Source: CAZKCK01 sp964552325
GTDB taxonomy: Bacteria > Bacteroidota > Bacteroidia > Bacteroidales > TTA-H9
Assembly: GCA_964552325.1 (NCBI GenBank)
Contig: CAZKHA010000002.1
Span: 24,130 to 88,129 of the forward strand
Direction of reading: 5' to 3'
DNA length: 64,000 bases
Shown: piece by piece, positions 16,987 through 26,788 of the stretch
Layout: each line of letters opens with the position of its first letter
How positions within the stretch are numbered: position 1 is the stretch's first letter
Program-made: the position numbers and the translations under genes
Notes under the pieces: generated by a model
What the model was told of the DNA's origin: nothing
Database searches by the model: none
What the model saw: the letters and a program-made list of their open reading frames with translations, nothing else

Positions 16987-18999
16987 ATGAAGGAGGAGAA
17001 ATTCAACATTTTGATTGTTGATGATACACCTGAGAACCTTCTTACACTCGAAAGCATTCTCGAAAGCCCAGAGTTGAATATTGTAAAGGCAACTTCTGGT
17101 AACGAAGCGCTTGCACTAACATGGGAACATGATTTTTCGTTGGTGCTTATGGATGTTCAAATGCCGGGTATGGATGGATTTGAAACTGCAGAAATCATGC
17201 GTTCGCGCGAAAAAACGAAATCAATCCCCCTCATATTTGTAACTGCCATAAATAAAGAACGCAGCCATATTTTTAGGGGTTATGATACAGGGGCAGTTGA
17301 TTACTTGTACAAACCTCTTGATTTAGAGGTTCTTAGAATAAAAATCAAGGCTTTCCTCGAATTTTTTAAAAGCCAAGAAGCCTTAAAACGAACATCACGT
17401 CAATTGGAACAAACGGTGGTGGAGCTTGAGAAAGCCCGATTGGCAGCCGAAGAAGCCACCAAAGCCAAAAGCAACTTTTTGGCCTCTATGAGCCATGAAA
17501 TTAGAACTCCCATGAATGGCATAATAGGCATGGCAGAACTGTTGATGTTGGATAAACTAACTCAAAATCAAAAAGATAAAGTACTAGCCATCAAAGAAAG
17601 CGGAGAATCGCTGCTCGATATAATTAACGATATACTCGACATTTCGAAAATTGAAGCGGAAAAAGTCCAACTTGATCAAATACCCTTTGATATTCAGGAT
17701 ATTTGTTCGAAGATTTCGAAAATGCTTGCCATAAAAGCTCATCAAAAAGGTCTGGATCTGGTATTTACTATCGACCCAAAGATTCCTGAATTGATTGGTG
17801 ATCCCATCCGAATCCGGCAAATTCTCATCAACTTGATTGGTAACTCAATAAAATTTACACACTCAGGTTATATAGAACTTGCTATTGGCTTTTCCCAAAA
17901 ACAAGACAGCGTTCTACTCCAGATTGCAGTTACCGATACCGGCATCGGCATACCTTCGGATAAGATAAATAGCCTATTCGAGCGCTATAACCAAGCAGAT
18001 GCCTCTATAAGCCGTAAATATGGAGGAACGGGATTGGGATTGGCTATTTGTCAAAAGCTTGTACAACTTATGAATGGAAGTATTAAAGTTGAAAGCATTA
18101 TGGATGCAGGAAGTTGTTTTAGCATTCACTTGCCACTAAAAGCTCAAAGCAACAATCCGTCATTGCCAGCGCCCCTATCTTCAACCATTTTTAATTGTAC
18201 CCTAATTGGACCCGATAACCACTCAAATAGAGCAGTGGTTGCTACCTTACAAAATGCCGGTATTAGCTGCCACCAAGTTTCTGATTGCACTTTAAAGAAC
18301 CTCCAATATATTGATAACACTTGTTATTTAATTGATGTTGATAAGATTAATAAAGAAGAAATGGCTGAATTGGCGCATTGCCTCCAAAAGAACAATCAAA
18401 CAGCCAAAACCTATAAAACCATTCTTATTGGCAAAAATCCATTAAGCTACCCTGACTTGGATACTAATTGGCAAACCTATCTAGGCTTCCTTTCAAAACC
18501 ATTTGTATTAAAGGAGTTTATAACCTTATATACACAAAACCAAGCGTTCTGCAATACAGATAAGTTGACTTCTACAACAGTAGGCCTAGAAAAGAAAACA
18601 AAATGTTTACGTATTTTAGTTGCTGAAGACCAAGTTATTAACCGTAGAATAGTTTATGAGTTGCTTACTAAACACGGTTGGGCTGTTGAAACGGCTGAAA
18701 ATGGACTAATTGCCGTTGAAAAATTCAAAGACGCGGTATTCGATATCATCTTGATGGATGTGCAAATGCCGATTATGGATGGATATGAGGCTACCAAGTT
18801 AATAAGAGAATTGGAAAAAAATACAGGCAAACACATTCCAATTTTGGCTATGACAGCACATGCAATGGTGGGCGATGCTGAAAAATCGTTAGCGTGTGGC
18901 ATGGATGATCATATTACAAAACCCTTTAAACCACTCGAGCTTTACCAGACGATAGAAAACGCAGTAAAACAAAAAATTGATTCGTATGAAACTTATTAG
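16987..18999 (+). CDS. Hybrid histidine kinase, REC-HK-(degenerate REC)-REC, no membrane segment
   Basis: 670 aa, apparently cytoplasmic. Order: receiver 1 (about 5-120, phospho-acceptor Asp56 in MDVQMPGMDG), a short coiled coil, HisKA with SHEIRTPMNG (His170), and HATPase with DTGIGIP and KYGGTGLGLA. Then comes a receiver-like segment (about 400-520) in which the acceptor Asp is not recognisable, and a complete C-terminal receiver (Asp591 in MDVQMPIMDG). It is the first gene of the signalling operon; its 3' end overlaps the next gene by 14 bases. Input must come from another protein, since no sensor domain is present. Confidence 0.92.
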   Translation: MKEEKFNILIVDDTPENLLTLESILESPELNIVKATSGNEALALTWEHDFSLVLMDVQMPGMDGFETAEIMRSREKTKSIPLIFVTAINKERSHIFRGYDTGAVDYLYKPLDLEVLRIKIKAFLEFFKSQEALKRTSRQLEQTVVELEKARLAAEEATKAKSNFLASMSHEIRTPMNGIIGMAELLMLDKLTQNQKDKVLAIKESGESLLDIINDILDISKIEAEKVQLDQIPFDIQDICSKISKMLAIKAHQKGLDLVFTIDPKIPELIGDPIRIRQILINLIGNSIKFTHSGYIELAIGFSQKQDSVLLQIAVTDTGIGIPSDKINSLFERYNQADASISRKYGGTGLGLAICQKLVQLMNGSIKVESIMDAGSCFSIHLPLKAQSNNPSLPAPLSSTIFNCTLIGPDNHSNRAVVATLQNAGISCHQVSDCTLKNLQYIDNTCYLIDVDKINKEEMAELAHCLQKNNQTAKTYKTILIGKNPLSYPDLDTNWQTYLGFLSKPFVLKEFITLYTQNQAFCNTDKLTSTTVGLEKKTKCLRILVAEDQVINRRIVYELLTKHGWAVETAENGLIAVEKFKDAVFDIILMDVQMPIMDGYEATKLIRELEKNTGKHIPILAMTAHAMVGDAEKSLACGMDDHITKPFKPLELYQTIENAVKQKIDSYETY

Positions 19000-21900
19000 A
19001 AACCTGAGAATCAGACATAAACTTTATCTAATAACAGCAATCTCCGTTGTTAACATCATCTTGGTGGGGTTTACCGCCAATTACTTCTTTAAAACCAGCG
19101 ATGTAGTAGCCTATATTTTAAAGGGACACAGATTACATAATGTAAACTTTCATGCTGGTATTAAAGACTTTTACAAATATCAGCTTACCCGCGATACAAA
19201 TGACCTGCGAAGCGCCTTAGCACATTTAGAATACGCTGATAAGCTTTCCTATTTATTTGGTAACGTGAATATTTTACCCTATCAGCAAACACATGCCGAG
19301 TTTGAGAAAACCTTGTACAACTCGTTTGGAGAAGCTTTTGGATACGACTTTAATGCCGCAAAGATTACAGCAAACCGGGTAAAGCTCTTACTAAAGCTCA
19401 ATAGCCCAAACTTTAACCAAAGCCTTGAAATAGCTCGCGAGGTTAACAAGCGCGGACGAGACGTGTTGAAATATATGAAACTATATATGGAAACACCTGA
19501 TGATAAAGATGTTACATTAAAGCTAAACGACGCTATAAATTCGGTCATCAGCTATGAAATAACCTTTGCCAATGGCGTTAATGGAATTAACACCTACGTA
19601 ATGAAGTTGTTGCTGTTGGGCATTGTTGTAATTGTACTTTTTCTTGGAACATTAACCCTTGTAACGAGTCTTTACATTGCTGGACTTATTTCAAAACCAA
19701 TACTAACCATTGTTGACAGCTTTAAAAACCTGGCCGATGGTGATTTAAGCAACGAAATAGCCATCACCTCAAAAGATGAAATTGGTACCTTATCAAAAGC
19801 CATCAATTCAACCTTACAAATACTTAAAGACATTACCAATCAGGCTAATACTATAGCAACCGGCAATTATGACCTGAAAATAACCCCACGCTCTGAGAAA
19901 GATGTACTTGGGATTGCCCTAGGCCATATGACCGACCAATTGCGCACTAATGCACTTACCATTAGTCAACAAAACTGGCTTAAGGAAGGATTGGCATCCT
20001 TAAATGATATGGTAAGGGGCGATAAAGAGCTCCAAAAAATTACCAAGGAGATTATCAGTTTTATAACCAAATCAATCAACGGTCATGTTGGAATATTGTA
20101 TCTTATTGACCATGAGGGATTTTTAAAAATGACCTCTACTTATGCGTATCATGATAGAAGGGGCAACTTTAGTAAGATAAAGGTTGGGGAAGGTATAATT
20201 GGCCAATGTGCCGCCGAAAAAGAAATCATTGAATTTTTAGGGCTAAAGCAAGATGCGCCCATGTACAACAATGGGCTTATAGAAGGCATTCCAACCTACA
20301 TACTTACGGCTCCCCTTATTTTTGAGGACTCGTTAATTGGGGTTATTTTATTAGGTAAGCAAGAAGCTTTTACTTCGATACAGAAGACATTTATTACCAC
20401 GGCCCTCGAAAATACGGCCATTTCGATAAACTCGACCCAAACTCGCAGCAAAATCGAGCTACTGCTCAAGCAAACGCAAGAACAAACCGAAAGGCTTCAG
20501 GTACAGCAAGAAGAATTAAGGCAAAGCAACGAAGAACTTGAGGAGCAAACACGTGCACTTAAAGCCTCGGAAGAGGCCTTACAATCGCAACAAGAAGAAC
20601 TTCGTGTTACGAATGAAGAACTAGAAGAACGTACACGAACCCTTGAAAAAGAACGGGATACGATTACTAAAAAGAATCAGGAGCTTAGGTTAATGCAGGA
20701 AGAAGTTGAAAAGAAAGCCAGTGACCTTGAAGCGGCCAGTAAATATAAATCGGAGTTTCTGGCCAATATGAGCCATGAATTACGAACCCCACTCAATAGT
20801 ATTCTGGTTTTATCGCAACTATTGGCTGATAATAAAAATGGCAACCTGGTTGATAAGCAGATAGAATTCGCCAAAACCATCAATTCATCGGGTGCTGATT
20901 TGCTTTCGCTTATAAATGATATACTTGACCTATCAAAAATAGAATCAGGTCGCATTGATATTCATCCAGAACGTATTGTACTTACCGAACTCGCCTCATG
21001 GACCGAAAAGGCATTTATGCATATTGCCCAAGAAAAAGGTATTGCCTTCGAAACCCATGTTGATCCAAGCCTTCCTTCTTTCTTTTTATCAGATTATAAG
21101 CGCCTAAATCAAATTCTTAAGAACCTACTATCAAACGCTATTAAATTTACTGACAAGGGAATGGTGAAGCTTACAATAGCCAAGCCGAAACCTAGCACAA
21201 CCTTCAAACGCGCCACATTAACCACCAACGATGCCATTGCTTTTATTATTTCGGATACTGGTATTGGAATAGCACCTGAAAAACAGCAGGTTATTTTCGA
21301 AGCCTTTCAACAAGCTGATGGAACCACCAGCCGCCGATATGGAGGCACTGGGTTGGGATTAACTATTTCGAAAAGCTTTGCGCAAATTCTTGATGGCGAG
21401 ATACATTTAGAAAGTAGGGTAGGGGAGGGGAGCTCGTTTACATTGTATCTTCCTTTGGCGGTTTCAGCATCTGATCTTGCCTTGGCCAACACAACCGTAG
21501 AGTCGCAAGAAGAACACAGAGCCGAAGAAAATGCAACTCAACCTAAAAGTACCCCAGCTATTGTTAGCCAGTTAATTCCTGATGACCGCGATAACCTACA
21601 CCCTGGCGACCGAATTTTGTTGATTATTGAAGATGACACAAATTTTGCCTCGGTGCTTTACAACCTAGCCCTTGAAAAAGGCTTTAAATGCATTATGGCC
21701 CACGAGGGCGAAACAGGCTTGCACTACGCTGATTTCTATAAACCTAATGCAATTATACTTGACATAGGCTTACCCGGCATTGATGGGTATGAAGTGCTGC
21801 GCCGAATTAAGGAAAACCCTGAAACACGTCATATTCCGGTTCATTTCATGTCAGCTCACGAAGAATCGAACGATGCCTTGAAAATGGGGGCCATTGGCTT

Positions 21901-22780
21901 TCTTTCGAAGCCTGTAAGCCTCGAAAAACTAACCACTGCTTTTAAACGGATCGAAGATTTTATCTCGAAAGAAGTACGACGATTATTGATTGTGGAAGAT
22001 GATGCCAATATGCGTAAAAGCATCAAAGAACTTATTGGCGATAAAGATGTTAGCACCATTGCTGTGGATAATGGCGACAAGGCATATGAACTCCTTCAGC
22101 AAGAACAGTTTGATTGTATCATACTTGATCTCGGGCTTAAAGGATCGAGTGGTTACGAGGTGCTTGAAAAAATCAGGAAAAACGAAGCCATCTCTCGCAT
22201 ACCAATAGTTATATACACCGGAAAAGATTTGAGCCAAGAAGAAGAGACTATGCTCAAAAAATATGCGGATAGTATTATCATAAAAGGGGCAAAATCACCC
22301 GAACGATTATTGGCTGAGACATCAATTTTCTTGCATAGGGTAGAAGCCAGCTTGCCAAAAGACAAACAAAAACAACTTGATATGCTTCAAGATAAAGAAG
22401 ATGTATTCAAGAACAAGAAAATTTTGGTAGTGGATGATGATATGCGAAATGTATTTGCCCTTTCGAGTGTACTCGAAGAAAAGGGTATGAGCATAGTGGT
22501 AGGCCGCAATGGACGCGATGGAATTGAAAAACTGGAGAAAAATACGGATACCAACCTCATTATTATGGATATTATGATGCCAGAAATGGATGGTTATGAG
22601 GCTATAAGCCTAATAAGGAAAGCCCCTAAACTCCAAAAAATCCCCATCATAGCCCTAACGGCAAAAGCCATGAAAGATGACAGGGAAAAGTGTATAGCCG
22701 CTGGTGCAAATGATTATCTTACCAAACCCGTTGACACGGCAAGGCTTCTCTCATTATTAAGGGTCTGGTTATATAAATAA
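18986..22780 (+). CDS. Membrane hybrid histidine kinase, HAMP-GAF-coiled coil-HK-REC-REC-REC
   Basis: 1264 aa from the ATG at 18986 (a TTG nine bases upstream is less likely). Two membrane helices (about 14-32 and 205-235) flank a periplasmic helical domain. Then come HAMP and a second HAMP-like segment, a GAF-like domain (about 345-490), and a long coiled coil rich in EE, QE and QQ pairs (about 495-590). HisKA is at SHELRTPLNS (His597) and HATPase at RYGGTGLGL. Three receivers follow with acceptor Asp926 (LDIGLPG), Asp1048 (LDLGLKG) and Asp1195 (MDIMMPEMDG). This is the only member of the operon with a membrane sensor, so it is the likely input point. The coiled coil is a candidate target of the downstream CheR and CheB. 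Confidence 0.93.
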   Translation: MKLIRNLRIRHKLYLITAISVVNIILVGFTANYFFKTSDVVAYILKGHRLHNVNFHAGIKDFYKYQLTRDTNDLRSALAHLEYADKLSYLFGNVNILPYQQTHAEFEKTLYNSFGEAFGYDFNAAKITANRVKLLLKLNSPNFNQSLEIAREVNKRGRDVLKYMKLYMETPDDKDVTLKLNDAINSVISYEITFANGVNGINTYVMKLLLLGIVVIVLFLGTLTLVTSLYIAGLISKPILTIVDSFKNLADGDLSNEIAITSKDEIGTLSKAINSTLQILKDITNQANTIATGNYDLKITPRSEKDVLGIALGHMTDQLRTNALTISQQNWLKEGLASLNDMVRGDKELQKITKEIISFITKSINGHVGILYLIDHEGFLKMTSTYAYHDRRGNFSKIKVGEGIIGQCAAEKEIIEFLGLKQDAPMYNNGLIEGIPTYILTAPLIFEDSLIGVILLGKQEAFTSIQKTFITTALENTAISINSTQTRSKIELLLKQTQEQTERLQVQQEELRQSNEELEEQTRALKASEEALQSQQEELRVTNEELEERTRTLEKERDTITKKNQELRLMQEEVEKKASDLEAASKYKSEFLANMSHELRTPLNSILVLSQLLADNKNGNLVDKQIEFAKTINSSGADLLSLINDILDLSKIESGRIDIHPERIVLTELASWTEKAFMHIAQEKGIAFETHVDPSLPSFFLSDYKRLNQILKNLLSNAIKFTDKGMVKLTIAKPKPSTTFKRATLTTNDAIAFIISDTGIGIAPEKQQVIFEAFQQADGTTSRRYGGTGLGLTISKSFAQILDGEIHLESRVGEGSSFTLYLPLAVSASDLALANTTVESQEEHRAEENATQPKSTPAIVSQLIPDDRDNLHPGDRILLIIEDDTNFASVLYNLALEKGFKCIMAHEGETGLHYADFYKPNAIILDIGLPGIDGYEVLRRIKENPETRHIPVHFMSAHEESNDALKMGAIGFLSKPVSLEKLTTAFKRIEDFISKEVRRLLIVEDDANMRKSIKELIGDKDVSTIAVDNGDKAYELLQQEQFDCIILDLGLKGSSGYEVLEKIRKNEAISRIPIVIYTGKDLSQEEETMLKKYADSIIIKGAKSPERLLAETSIFLHRVEASLPKDKQKQLDMLQDKEDVFKNKKILVVDDDMRNVFALSSVLEEKGMSIVVGRNGRDGIEKLEKNTDTNLIIMDIMMPEMDGYEAISLIRKAPKLQKIPIIALTAKAMKDDREKCIAAGANDYLTKPVDTARLLSLLRVWLYK

Positions 22781-22787
22781 GAAAACG

Positions 22788-24440
22788 ATGGATACAAATA
22801 AACCCAAAATACTTATAGTTGATGATAAGGAGCAAAACCTTATAACCCTTGAAGCCGTTTTGGGCGACTTTGAGGTAATATTTAACCGTGCCCTATCGGG
22901 TAACGAAGCACTTGCGTTAAGCCTTGAGCATGACTTTGCCCTTGCCATTATCGATATTCAGATGCCCGATATGGACGGATACGAAACTGTGAAGTTGATG
23001 CGGCAGGTAAACCGAACGAAAAACCTCCCAATCATATATGTATCTGCAATTTACAAAGAAGAATTTCATGTTGTAAAGGGTATTGAAGCCGGTGCTGTTG
23101 ACTTTATTGTGAAACCCATTTTACCAGAAATACTTAAAGGCAAGGTAAAGGTATTCTTAGAACTGTATAAACACAAGGTAAACCTAGAAGAGTTGGTAAA
23201 ACAACGCACCAACGAGCTACAACGAAAGAACGAACAGTTTTTGCAGGAAAAACAAAAAGCAGAAGCAGCAACCAATTCAAAATCAATGTTTTTGGCCAAT
23301 ATGAGCCACGAAATCAGGACCCCTCTAAACGGTATAATTGGTATGACCAATTTGCTGAAACGAACTGACTTAAACAATGAACAAACTGAAATGCTTGATA
23401 TCATTTCCATATCCAGCGATTACCTTCTTACTGTTATCAACGATATCCTTGACTTCTCGAAGATTGAATCGGGCCAAGTTGATTTAGAAAACATTGCTTT
23501 TAACCTTACCGATACCCTTAATGAAACCATCACCATTTTTAGACCTAGATTACTTGGTAGCGAAATAAAAATGCAACTCACACAAAGCCAAACCGTGCCT
23601 AAATATGTAAAAGGTGATCAGGTGCGTTTAAAACAAATCCTCAGCAATTTGCTTGGCAATGCTGTTAAGTTTACCGAAAAAGGAAACATAACCATTGAAG
23701 TTCGGGTACTTGAAGAAGCTGCCGATTACATAAAACTTAAATTTGATGTAAAAGATACCGGAATAGGCATTGATGAAGAAAACCTGTCAAAACTGTTTAA
23801 ATCGTTTTCGCAAGCCGATGCATCAACAACCCGCAAATATGGTGGGACCGGGCTTGGATTGGCAATTAGCAAGAGTTTGACTGAAATGATGGGCGGCAAT
23901 ATTGGCGTTACCAGTAAAAAAGGCAGTGGTTCTGATTTCTATTTTACGATTGTGTTTAACAAAGTAACTGACGAACAAGAAATACTTAAGCTGTTGAAGC
24001 CGCCTAAAAATGAACCTATTGAATCGCAACCTAAAAAAATCCTTTTAGCCGAGGATAACCTCATCAATCAAAAAGTGGCTACTTACACCCTCAAAAACCT
24101 GGGATGCTCGTTTAAAATAGCCTCAAATGGACTTCAGGCTTTAGAACTTTACAAGGCCGAACCATTCGATATCATCTTGATGGATATACAAATGCCTGAA
24201 ATGGATGGTCTTGAGGCTACGCAAGCCATTCGTGAATACGAACAAGAAAAAGGAATTGTACCCGGAGTAACCATTATTGCCTTAACCGCTAATGCAATAA
24301 AAGAAGCCATAGATGAGTATTTGTCGAAGGGCATGAACGGCTTTTTACCAAAGCCCTTTAAACCCGATGAGCTTCAAAACCTAATTAAAAACATTTCAAG
24401 TAAACCTAGCAATTATGAGCCAAGAAAACCTCAATATTGA
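22788..24440 (+). CDS. Hybrid histidine kinase, REC-HK-REC
   Basis: 550 aa, cytoplasmic. The N-terminal receiver (Asp56 in IDIQMPDMDG) leads into a coiled coil, HisKA with SHEIRTPLNG (His174), HATPase with KYGGTGLGLA, and a C-terminal receiver (Asp466 in MDIQMPEMDG). It resembles the first kinase of the operon but lacks the degenerate middle receiver, suggesting a duplication. It starts seven bases after the preceding gene and overlaps cheR by 26 bases. Confidence 0.92.
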   Translation: MDTNKPKILIVDDKEQNLITLEAVLGDFEVIFNRALSGNEALALSLEHDFALAIIDIQMPDMDGYETVKLMRQVNRTKNLPIIYVSAIYKEEFHVVKGIEAGAVDFIVKPILPEILKGKVKVFLELYKHKVNLEELVKQRTNELQRKNEQFLQEKQKAEAATNSKSMFLANMSHEIRTPLNGIIGMTNLLKRTDLNNEQTEMLDIISISSDYLLTVINDILDFSKIESGQVDLENIAFNLTDTLNETITIFRPRLLGSEIKMQLTQSQTVPKYVKGDQVRLKQILSNLLGNAVKFTEKGNITIEVRVLEEAADYIKLKFDVKDTGIGIDEENLSKLFKSFSQADASTTRKYGGTGLGLAISKSLTEMMGGNIGVTSKKGSGSDFYFTIVFNKVTDEQEILKLLKPPKNEPIESQPKKILLAEDNLINQKVATYTLKNLGCSFKIASNGLQALELYKAEPFDIILMDIQMPEMDGLEATQAIREYEQEKGIVPGVTIIALTANAIKEAIDEYLSKGMNGFLPKPFKPDELQNLIKNISSKPSNYEPRKPQY

Positions 24441-25254
24441 ACTAAAGCTTTTATTAGAAGCTCTTTATCTCAAATATGGCTATGATTTTAGGAGTTATTC
24501 GCAAGCCCATATTAAGCGGAGATTACTTCATAGGATGAATCTTGCCAATTGCAGCAGCTTATCAGAGATGCAATATAAGATACTGTATGATCAGGCATTT
24601 GCCCAACAGGTTCTGTACGATTTCTCGATAAACGTAACCGAAATGTTTCGCGACCCAGACTTTTATAAGGCTGTTAGAGAACAAGTTATACCAATTCTAA
24701 AAACATACCCGTTTATTAAGATTTGGCATGCAGGCTGTTCTACGGGCGAGGAAGTATATTCAATGGCTATACTGTTGAAAGAAGAAGGCTTGTTTGACCG
24801 TTCGCAGATATATGCCACCGATTTTAACCAAAAAGTGCTTAAAACGGCAAAAGATGGTATCTATCCAATAGATAAGATCAAAGAGTACACCTATAATTAT
24901 CAAAAAGCAGGCGGTAAGGAATCTTTCTCAAACTATTATGATGCTGATTACAACTCCGTTATAATAGATAAAAACCTTAAAAAAAACATTGTATTTGCCG
25001 ATCATAACCTTGTAACGGATAGTGTGTTTGCCGAGGTTAACATTGTTTTTTGCCGAAATGTGCTCATTTATTTTACCAAAGACCTTCAAGACAGGGTAAT
25101 ACGCTTATTTCTTGAAAGCCTAATACCTGGGGGGGTTTTATGCCTTGGTTCGAAGGAAAACATACAATTTTCAGAACATGGGCAACACTTTTCTGTTATT
25201 AACAGAAACGAAAAGATATTTAAGAAGGAATACTCATATAAAAACACCTTGTGA
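24415..25254 (+). CDS. cheR: CheR-type glutamate methyltransferase
   Basis: SAM-dependent protein-glutamate O-methyltransferase, 279 aa. An N-terminal helical domain (KRRLLHRM) precedes NVTEMFRDP, the SAM motif HAGCSTGEEVYSMA, and FCRNVLIYF. No receptor-docking pentapeptide system or chemoreceptor is visible nearby. It overlaps the preceding kinase by 26 bases and cheB by four (GTGA). Confidence 0.93.
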   Translation: MSQENLNIELKLLLEALYLKYGYDFRSYSQAHIKRRLLHRMNLANCSSLSEMQYKILYDQAFAQQVLYDFSINVTEMFRDPDFYKAVREQVIPILKTYPFIKIWHAGCSTGEEVYSMAILLKEEGLFDRSQIYATDFNQKVLKTAKDGIYPIDKIKEYTYNYQKAGGKESFSNYYDADYNSVIIDKNLKKNIVFADHNLVTDSVFAEVNIVFCRNVLIYFTKDLQDRVIRLFLESLIPGGVLCLGSKENIQFSEHGQHFSVINRNEKIFKKEYSYKNTL

Positions 25255-25826
25255 AGCCTAAAAACCCATATAAAGCTGTTGTTATTGGAGCGTCGGCTGG
25301 CGGTCTCGATGCCCTGTCGCGGCTACTGGGGGCTATCCCTTTGGGCTTTAAGCTTCCAATAATGGTAGTGCAGCATTTGAGCCCACATTCTGATAATTAC
25401 CTGGCACAACATCTTGATAATCTTTCAAAATATACGGTTAAAGAGGCCGAAGAAAAAGAGGCCATCAAAAGCCATACGGTTTATATTGCTCCTCCAAACT
25501 ATCACTTGATGGTTGAAGAGAACTTTACGCTTTCGTTAAGCGTTGATGAAAAAGTGAATTATGCCCGTCCTTCGCTTGATGTTCTATTTGAAACAGCGGC
25601 ATATGCTTATGGCAAAAATTTGATTTGTATAGTTTTAACTGGTGCTAACAACGATGGGAGCAAGGGTGCCCTAACAATTAAGAAAAACGGTGGATTGGTT
25701 ATTATCCAAGATCCAGAAACGGCTTATGTAAAAACCATGCCTGAATCTGTACTATCGCTTTTAAAACCCGATTACAGTGTTTCTATCGAGTCAATGCCTG
25801 AAATTTTGATGGGTTTGGTAAAATAA
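25251..25826 (+). CDS. cheB: CheB-type methylesterase, catalytic domain only
   Basis: 191 aa, GTG start overlapping the cheR stop. It keeps the Ser-His-Asp triad regions GASAGG, QHLSP and LTGANNDGS, and YIAPPNYHL. The usual N-terminal receiver is missing, so it would not be controlled by phosphorylation in the standard way. It is the last gene of the kinase operon. Confidence 0.93.
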   Translation: MKPKNPYKAVVIGASAGGLDALSRLLGAIPLGFKLPIMVVQHLSPHSDNYLAQHLDNLSKYTVKEAEEKEAIKSHTVYIAPPNYHLMVEENFTLSLSVDEKVNYARPSLDVLFETAAYAYGKNLICIVLTGANNDGSKGALTIKKNGGLVIIQDPETAYVKTMPESVLSLLKPDYSVSIESMPEILMGLVK

Positions 25827-25830
25827 AAAA

Positions 25831-25857
25831 AGCCCCCTAACTGGAGGCTATTTTATT
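25831..25857. terminator. Probable bidirectional terminator between cheB and tRNA-Phe
   Basis: AGCCCCC and GGAGGCT pair with one mismatch around loop TAACT. The minus strand has a strong T-run after the stem (for tRNA-Phe); the plus strand has a poorer TATTTTATT tract (for cheB). Confidence 0.6.
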
Positions 25858-25865
25858 CTTAGCGG

Positions 25866-25938
<73 letters not shown>

Positions 25939-26015
25939 GTCGTAATTGGAGGTGCAAAGATACATCCATTTTTATAATCTCCAAATTTTTTTTCCAGAAT
26001 TGCGGATTCCACCCG

Positions 26016-26023
26016 TACTTTTG
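26016..26023 (+). promoter_or_regulatory. Promoter -7 element for coaX
   Basis: TACTTTTG fits TAnnTTTG, 18 bases before the coaX ATG at 26042. Its position rules out the longer reading frame that begins at 25946. Confidence 0.55.
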
Positions 26024-26041
26024 CAGTCAAATTTTTGCGCT

Positions 26042-26788
26042 ATGACCACCCTTGTGCTTGATTTAGGTAATACCAATCAAAAGGCTGCCATTTTTAATAA
26101 TGCTGAATTACAATCAATTATTATACATCCTGAATTGAGGCCTGATCTTTTAGACAGCTTTATTGACCAACAAGCAACCGTAAAACCATTTTCATGCTTA
26201 ATGGCCTCGGTAGTACCTGTAGAGCCAAGTTTAGTTACTTACTTAACAGCAAATTATAGGTTTGCTCAACTATCTTATGCTATGCCCCTGCCAATAACGC
26301 TCAATTACCAAACACCCGAAACATTGGGTGCCGATCGCATTGCGGCTGCCACGGCCATATCCTATCGGTCGCCCAATCAAACTTCGCTTTCGATTATAGC
26401 AGGCTCATGCATAATTTATGATCTTGTTGATAAAAATAAGGTTTACCAAGGAGGTGCAATATCTCCGGGCCTAGAAATGCGCCTCAAAGCTTTAAATACT
26501 TTCAGCAAGAAGTTGCCGTTAGTACCCTTACAGCCGTTTGATGAGTTAACGGGAGCTACTACCCACCAATCGATTTTATCAGGGGTACTCAATGGAATTG
26601 CGTTTGAAATTGACGGTTTTATTGAGCATTTGAAGTTAAAATATCCCGATATTAACGTATTTGTTAGTGGTGGAGACCTCAATTATTTTGATAAACGACT
26701 AAAAAATAACATCTTTGCAGTCCCAAATCTTGTTCTTGAGGGACTTAACAAAATCTTACTATTTAATGAAAACCAACTATCGGTTTAG
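26042..26788 (+). CDS. coaX: Type III pantothenate kinase, with altered catalytic motif
   Basis: 248 aa, first step of CoA synthesis. Motifs: DLGNTNQK (phosphate-binding loop, residues 7-14), ETLGADRIAA and GGAISPGLEMR. The segment normally reading (I/V)DAGTC here reads IIAGSC, so the catalytic-base Asp position is Ile119 and the Thr is Ser122. The reading frame is intact and the rest is well conserved. The ATG at 26042 was chosen from the promoter position and the usual MxxLxxDxGNT start. The 3' end overlaps the next gene by 23 bases. Confidence 0.88.
   Translation: MTTLVLDLGNTNQKAAIFNNAELQSIIIHPELRPDLLDSFIDQQATVKPFSCLMASVVPVEPSLVTYLTANYRFAQLSYAMPLPITLNYQTPETLGADRIAAATAISYRSPNQTSLSIIAGSCIIYDLVDKNKVYQGGAISPGLEMRLKALNTFSKKLPLVPLQPFDELTGATTHQSILSGVLNGIAFEIDGFIEHLKLKYPDINVFVSGGDLNYFDKRLKNNIFAVPNLVLEGLNKILLFNENQLSV

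Noticed and set aside
16987..25826. Interpretation as a chemotaxis operon
   Set aside because: No MCP, CheA, CheW, CheY-only or flagellar genes are present; cheR and cheB sit with hybrid kinases.
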